Positions 60,675 through 64,000 of a stretch of 64,000 nt of DNA are shown here, piece after piece. The position numbers were made by a program, and so were the translations under genes. The stretch covers positions 1 to 64,000 of the forward strand of contig JAJDAT010000016.1 of assembly GCA_029261715.1 (NCBI GenBank), in the 5' to 3' direction. The notes beneath the pieces were generated by a model, which had not been told where the DNA came from, did not search any database, and saw only the letters and a list, made by a program, of their open reading frames with translations. This stretch comes from Nitrospinia bacterium (GTDB taxonomy: Bacteria > Nitrospinota > Nitrospinia > Nitrospinales > JAJDAT01). Within the stretch, counting starts at the first letter, position 1, and the number at the start of each line of letters is the position of its first letter.

Positions 60675-62359
60675 CTCCATCTGTTGACATCTCAACTGAT
60701 CAGCGGAAGATTGTTCTCGATCTGCTAAAAACGTATATTCCGAATACCAAAGTATGGGCCTACGGTTCCCGCGTTAAATGGACATCCCGACCCCAATCCG
60801 ATTTGGACATGGCGGTTTTTACAACTCCCGAACAAATAAAACAAGTTTCCAATCTCAAAGACGCTTTCGAAGAAAGCGACCTGCCGTTCCGGGTCGATCT
60901 GTTTGTGTGGGATGAAGTGCCGGAACAGTTCCATAAAAATATAGAAGCGGAGCATGTGGTGTTGCAGGAGAAAGAGGAAAGAGTTTTTGAGGGCAGGTGG
61001 AAGTATATCCGATTAGGTGATTGTGGGAAATGGCTTTCCGGCGGAACTCCATCAAAAACTAATTCCAGTTATTGGAACGGAAATATTCCTTGGATTAGCG
61101 CCCGCTCTATGCAAGGCTCTCGTTATGCCGATTCAAATTTAAAAGTAACGGAGCTTGGAGCTGAAAATGGAACCCGTCGTATTCCGATTAATACAATTCT
61201 TTTACTAGTGCGTGGAAGTATTTTACATCAAAGGATACCAGTTGGTATTACAACGAGAGAAGTAACATTTAATCAAGATGTCAAAGCGCTCATTCCATCA
61301 GATGATTTTGATCCACAATTTTTGCTCTATTGGTTTTTAGCAAACGAATTATTTCTTCTTTCAAAAGTTGACAATACCGGGATTGGCGCTGGAAAGTTAT
61401 CCACTGACATATTATTTGATTTGCAGGTTCCTGTTCCATCTCTGCGCGAACAAAGAGCTATAGCACATATTCTTGGTACTCTTGACGATAAAATTGAGCT
61501 CAATCGTAATATGAACGAAACGTTGGAGGCGATGGCCCAGGCGTTATTCAAAAGTTGGTTTGTGGACTTTGATCCCGTCATCGACAACGCGTTGGCCTCT
61601 GGAAAGCCGATTCCAGAAGGATTAAAAAAACAAGCTTCTATTCGAGAAAGTTTGGGCGACGCTCGCAAACCGCTACCACAAGAAATTCAAGAACTCTTTC
61701 CCGACGAGTTCGAACACAACGAAGAATTAGGCTGGATTCCAAAGGGGTGGGAGACAGATATTCTGGGAAATATAACATCTGAATTACGCCGTGGAATCTC
61801 GCCTAAATATATAGAACAAAGTGGAGTCAGAGTCATCAACCAGCGATGCATTAGGAACCATATAATTGACTTTTCACTAACTCGAAGGAACGACCCCAAT
61901 TTAAGAAAAGTCGGTGGGAGATATTTGGAAATCGGTGATGTTCTGATAAATTCAACAGGTGTTGGAACATTAGGAAGAATGGCTCAAGTTTTAGAGCTTG
62001 AGGAACCTACAGTGGTTGATTCACATATAACTGTTCTTCGACCAAATATAAATTTTTTTAAACCCTTTATTTTTGGCCGGTTATTATTGTCAATTGAATT
62101 AAAAGTTGAATCCATGGGGGAAGGGAGTACTGGTCAAACCGAATTAGGAAGTAGAAGTTTGTCCAACATAAGAATAATAAAACCGAAAATTAATTGTCAG
62201 TCATTTATTGAAAGTTATTTTTATAGACAAGCTGAGAAAATCGCAAGGAATCAAAAACAAATTTCAGTGCTTTCCAATTTAAGGGACACTCTTCTTCCTA
62301 AACTCCTTTCGGGGGAGCTTCGTATCTCTGAAGTGGAGAAATTTGTGGAGGCGATATGA
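60665..62359 (+). CDS. hsdS: Fusion of an MNT nucleotidyltransferase with type I specificity subunit HsdS
   Basis: 564 residues. Residues 10-108 are a minimal nucleotidyltransferase: G34-S35 (AYGSRV), D46 and D48 (SDLDMAVF), and D78 (RVDLFVWDE). The catalytic triad is complete. After a short linker, HsdS begins at about 112 (WKYIRLGDCGKWLSGGTP). Two target-recognition domains lie at about 112-270 and 360-530, separated by the conserved helical spacer LNRNMNETLEAMAQALFKSW. The frame is open across the junction, without a stop. HsdS sets the DNA sequence that the complex recognises. The N-terminal domain would be the antitoxin of the preceding HEPN gene, and that link is inferred from family knowledge. 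Confidence 0.92.
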   Translation: MGVTPSVDISTDQRKIVLDLLKTYIPNTKVWAYGSRVKWTSRPQSDLDMAVFTTPEQIKQVSNLKDAFEESDLPFRVDLFVWDEVPEQFHKNIEAEHVVLQEKEERVFEGRWKYIRLGDCGKWLSGGTPSKTNSSYWNGNIPWISARSMQGSRYADSNLKVTELGAENGTRRIPINTILLLVRGSILHQRIPVGITTREVTFNQDVKALIPSDDFDPQFLLYWFLANELFLLSKVDNTGIGAGKLSTDILFDLQVPVPSLREQRAIAHILGTLDDKIELNRNMNETLEAMAQALFKSWFVDFDPVIDNALASGKPIPEGLKKQASIRESLGDARKPLPQEIQELFPDEFEHNEELGWIPKGWETDILGNITSELRRGISPKYIEQSGVRVINQRCIRNHIIDFSLTRRNDPNLRKVGGRYLEIGDVLINSTGVGTLGRMAQVLELEEPTVVDSHITVLRPNINFFKPFIFGRLLLSIELKVESMGEGSTGQTELGSRSLSNIRIIKPKINCQSFIESYFYRQAEKIARNQKQISVLSNLRDTLLPKLLSGELRISEVEKFVEAI

Positions 62360-62389
62360 TGAGGTGTTTATTTTATTAGATCGAGGCGC

Positions 62390-62408
62390 CCCTTCGACAA
62401 GCTCAGGG
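62390..62408. repeat. Short dispersed-type repeat CCCTTCGACAAGCTCAGGG
   Basis: The 19-base CCCTTCGACAAGCTCAGGG lies in the hsdS-hsdR gap and is partly self-complementary (CCCT/AGGG ends). I recall this sequence as a recurrent intergenic element in various bacterial genomes, but only one copy is in this window. The rest of the 259-bp gap holds no gene that I can support. Confidence 0.4.
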
Positions 62409-62618
62409 TGACAATTCATTTAAATCTAAGGCGGAACTTCGCCGATATTAAAATATCGCCGCTGAATGATACGCGATGGGGGATGGCTGTAAACAAAGTC
62501 GATCTTTGCTTTGCAGAGATTAGTATTTAGGTAGTAAGTGGTGGTCGCATTTCGAGAGCCTCAATGTGACATTTTTTTAATTAGTTTCTCAATCAATTCT
62601 CAAACGATGGCGTGAGAA

Positions 62619-64000
62619 GTGGCAAAAATAACCGAAAATATTTTGGAAGAAACCGCTCTGGGTTGGTTGAAAGAATTAGGCTATACCATTCTACACGGCC
62701 CGGACATTTCCCCGGATACCTCCGACCGCGATTCCCAGAAGCTGAGTCAGGAGCGGGACAGTTACCGACAGGTTTTTCTTTTGCAACGGTTAAAAGAAGC
62801 GCTTTCTCGTATCAATCCAGACGTTCCCGAATCTGGCATTGAGGAAGCTATCCGAAAAATCACGGTCGCTGCATCCCCTGATGTTATCGTTAACAACCGT
62901 TCTTTCCATAGATTCTTGACCGATGGCGTTGATGTTGAAATAGCCTCCGATGGCGAATATGGCGGCAATCGTCATATCAAAGTGTGGCTCCTGGATCTCG
63001 AAAACGTTGAGAACAACGATTGGATAGCGTTGAACCAGTTTACGGTCGTTGAAAATAATAAAAATAGGCGAGCCGATGTAGTCGTTTTCGTTAACGGCAT
63101 TCCTCTTGCCGTGATGGAGTTGAAAAATCCCGCCGATGAAAAAGCAACCATTAAAAGCGCGTTCAACCAGCTTCAAACTTATAAGAAAGATATTCCCTCT
63201 CTATTTGTACCCAGCGAAATTTTAGTGATTTCGGACGGTATCCAGGCGAGAACGGGTACGCTCACTAGCGACTGGGATCGCTTCATGCCGTGGCGTACGC
63301 TTGATGGAATCGACCTTGCCGCAAAGGGTATCCCTGAACTGGAAGTGACTATTCGCGGACTGTTTGAACCCAGACGCTTTTTGGATTATATCCTTAACTT
63401 TATGGTTTTTGAGGACGACGGTTCCACAATCAAAAAGAAAGCCGCCGCCTACCATCAGTATTGGGCAGTGAACAAGGCTTTGTCCTGCACCTTTTCCGCC
63501 TGCGGAATTGACGCCGATCAATCCAAACTAATTGGTCGGTTTCCTGAATTCTCCGACTCCATCAAGGTGCAAGAACCCGAAGAAAGCTATGGCCCCGGTA
63601 CCGATCATTTTGGCGGCAGGCGTATTGGCGTGGTCTGGCATACGCAAGGAAGCGGTAAAAGTTTGTCTATGACTTTTTACGCCGGAAAAGTCATCCGTCA
63701 TCCGGATATGGGAAATCCTACACTGGTGGCGATCACGGACAGAAACGATTTGGACGATCAGTTATTTGGCACCTTCGCTAACTGCAAGGATTTGTTGAGA
63801 CAAACACCGGTTCAGGCCGGTAGTCGGTTACACCTGAGAGAGCTTTTGCAAGTCGCGTCGGGCGGTGTCGTTTTTACGACGATTCAAAAATTCATGCCCG
63901 ATCAGAAAGGCGCTGAGCATCCAATTCTCTCTGAGAGAAAAAATATTGTGGTTATAGCCGACGAAGCGCATCGCAGTCAGTATGACTTCATTGACGGCTT
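62619..64000 (+). CDS. hsdR: Type I restriction endonuclease subunit HsdR (5' part)
   Basis: 460 codons from GTG 62619 to the window edge, with no stop; an ATG at 62607 is followed by an immediate TGA. The protein starts VAKITENILEETALGWLKEL. The nuclease domain has RRADVVVFVNGIPLAVMELK, with D153 and the E167-x-K169 motif. The helicase motor begins later, with Walker A WHTQGSGKSLS near 341 and the DEAH box VIADEAHRSQYDF at 448-451. HsdR translocates and cuts DNA when HsdM/HsdS find unmethylated sites. The C-terminal helicase part lies outside the window. Confidence 0.95.
   Translation, partial: MAKITENILEETALGWLKELGYTILHGPDISPDTSDRDSQKLSQERDSYRQVFLLQRLKEALSRINPDVPESGIEEAIRKITVAASPDVIVNNRSFHRFLTDGVDVEIASDGEYGGNRHIKVWLLDLENVENNDWIALNQFTVVENNKNRRADVVVFVNGIPLAVMELKNPADEKATIKSAFNQLQTYKKDIPSLFVPSEILVISDGIQARTGTLTSDWDRFMPWRTLDGIDLAAKGIPELEVTIRGLFEPRRFLDYILNFMVFEDDGSTIKKKAAAYHQYWAVNKALSCTFSACGIDADQSKLIGRFPEFSDSIKVQEPEESYGPGTDHFGGRRIGVVWHTQGSGKSLSMTFYAGKVIRHPDMGNPTLVAITDRNDLDDQLFGTFANCKDLLRQTPVQAGSRLHLRELLQVASGGVVFTTIQKFMPDQKGAEHPILSERKNIVVIADEAHRSQYDFIDG

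Overview
The window looks like chromosome of a Gram-negative, flagellated bacterium with low GC content. It carries flagellar genes (fliL, a FliK-like and an FlhB-tail protein), lipid A synthesis (lpxC), a TonB-dependent receptor with a TonB-family protein, lipoproteins and a CrcB exporter. A complete UBact/Pup-proteasome operon in such a genome, together with the gene content, suggests Nitrospinota (Nitrospina relatives). That placement is inference; no rRNA gene is present to confirm it.

Layout. 1-8.3 kb: a minus-strand run of slt, cvpA, a class IV aminotransferase, coaE, fliL, two small flagella-associated genes, a fliK-like gene and an flhB-tail gene. 8.3-20.6 kb: mostly minus-strand housekeeping and accessory genes (NUDIX, an HPr chimera, HNH nuclease, glycosyltransferase, LRR protein, 5-oxoprolinase, MBL hydrolase, two tandem HDOD proteins), with one plus-strand arginyltransferase-family gene and a possible 106-bp MITE. 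20.7-27.8 kb: plus-strand rlpA, greA, trmB, a three-domain receiver-AAA-LpxC fusion, then a TonB receptor with a YfiR protein. 27.9-47.3 kb: mixed strands with three related SGNH hydrolases, a TPR lipoprotein, a phosphoesterase, a YwqK repeat protein, glnS, a Ca/Na exchanger, a bactofilin-TPR fusion, rph, nth, tRNA-Arg, crcB, a caspase-like protease, nadA and a DUF188 protein. 47.5-53.8 kb: the UBact-proteasome operon (ARC-dop-ubact-prcB-prcA-pafA) with overlapping genes. 54-58.2 kb: plus-strand nucleotidyltransferase-like, TonB-family and polytopic membrane proteins. 58.3 kb: tRNA-Thr followed by a chimeric tRNA remnant. 58.6-64 kb: a type I restriction-modification locus that runs off the window.

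How genes work together. In the proteasome operon PafA should attach UBact to substrate lysines, Dop should remove it, ARC should unfold tagged proteins, and PrcA/PrcB should degrade them. UBact here ends in Glu, so no deamidation is needed before ligation. In the restriction locus, a HEPN protein with an intact RX4HXY motif lies between hsdM and hsdS. The HsdS protein begins with an intact MNT-type nucleotidyltransferase domain, so a HepT/MntA-like toxin-antitoxin pair appears wired into the restriction enzyme's specificity subunit. This is the strongest candidate for an undescribed system.

The second strong candidate is the single protein that joins an intact phospho-receiver, a degenerate sigma54-type AAA+ module and an intact LpxC deacetylase. 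It suggests direct signal control of lipid A synthesis. The window shows no CRISPR array, rRNA, intact transposase or integrase that I could recognise.
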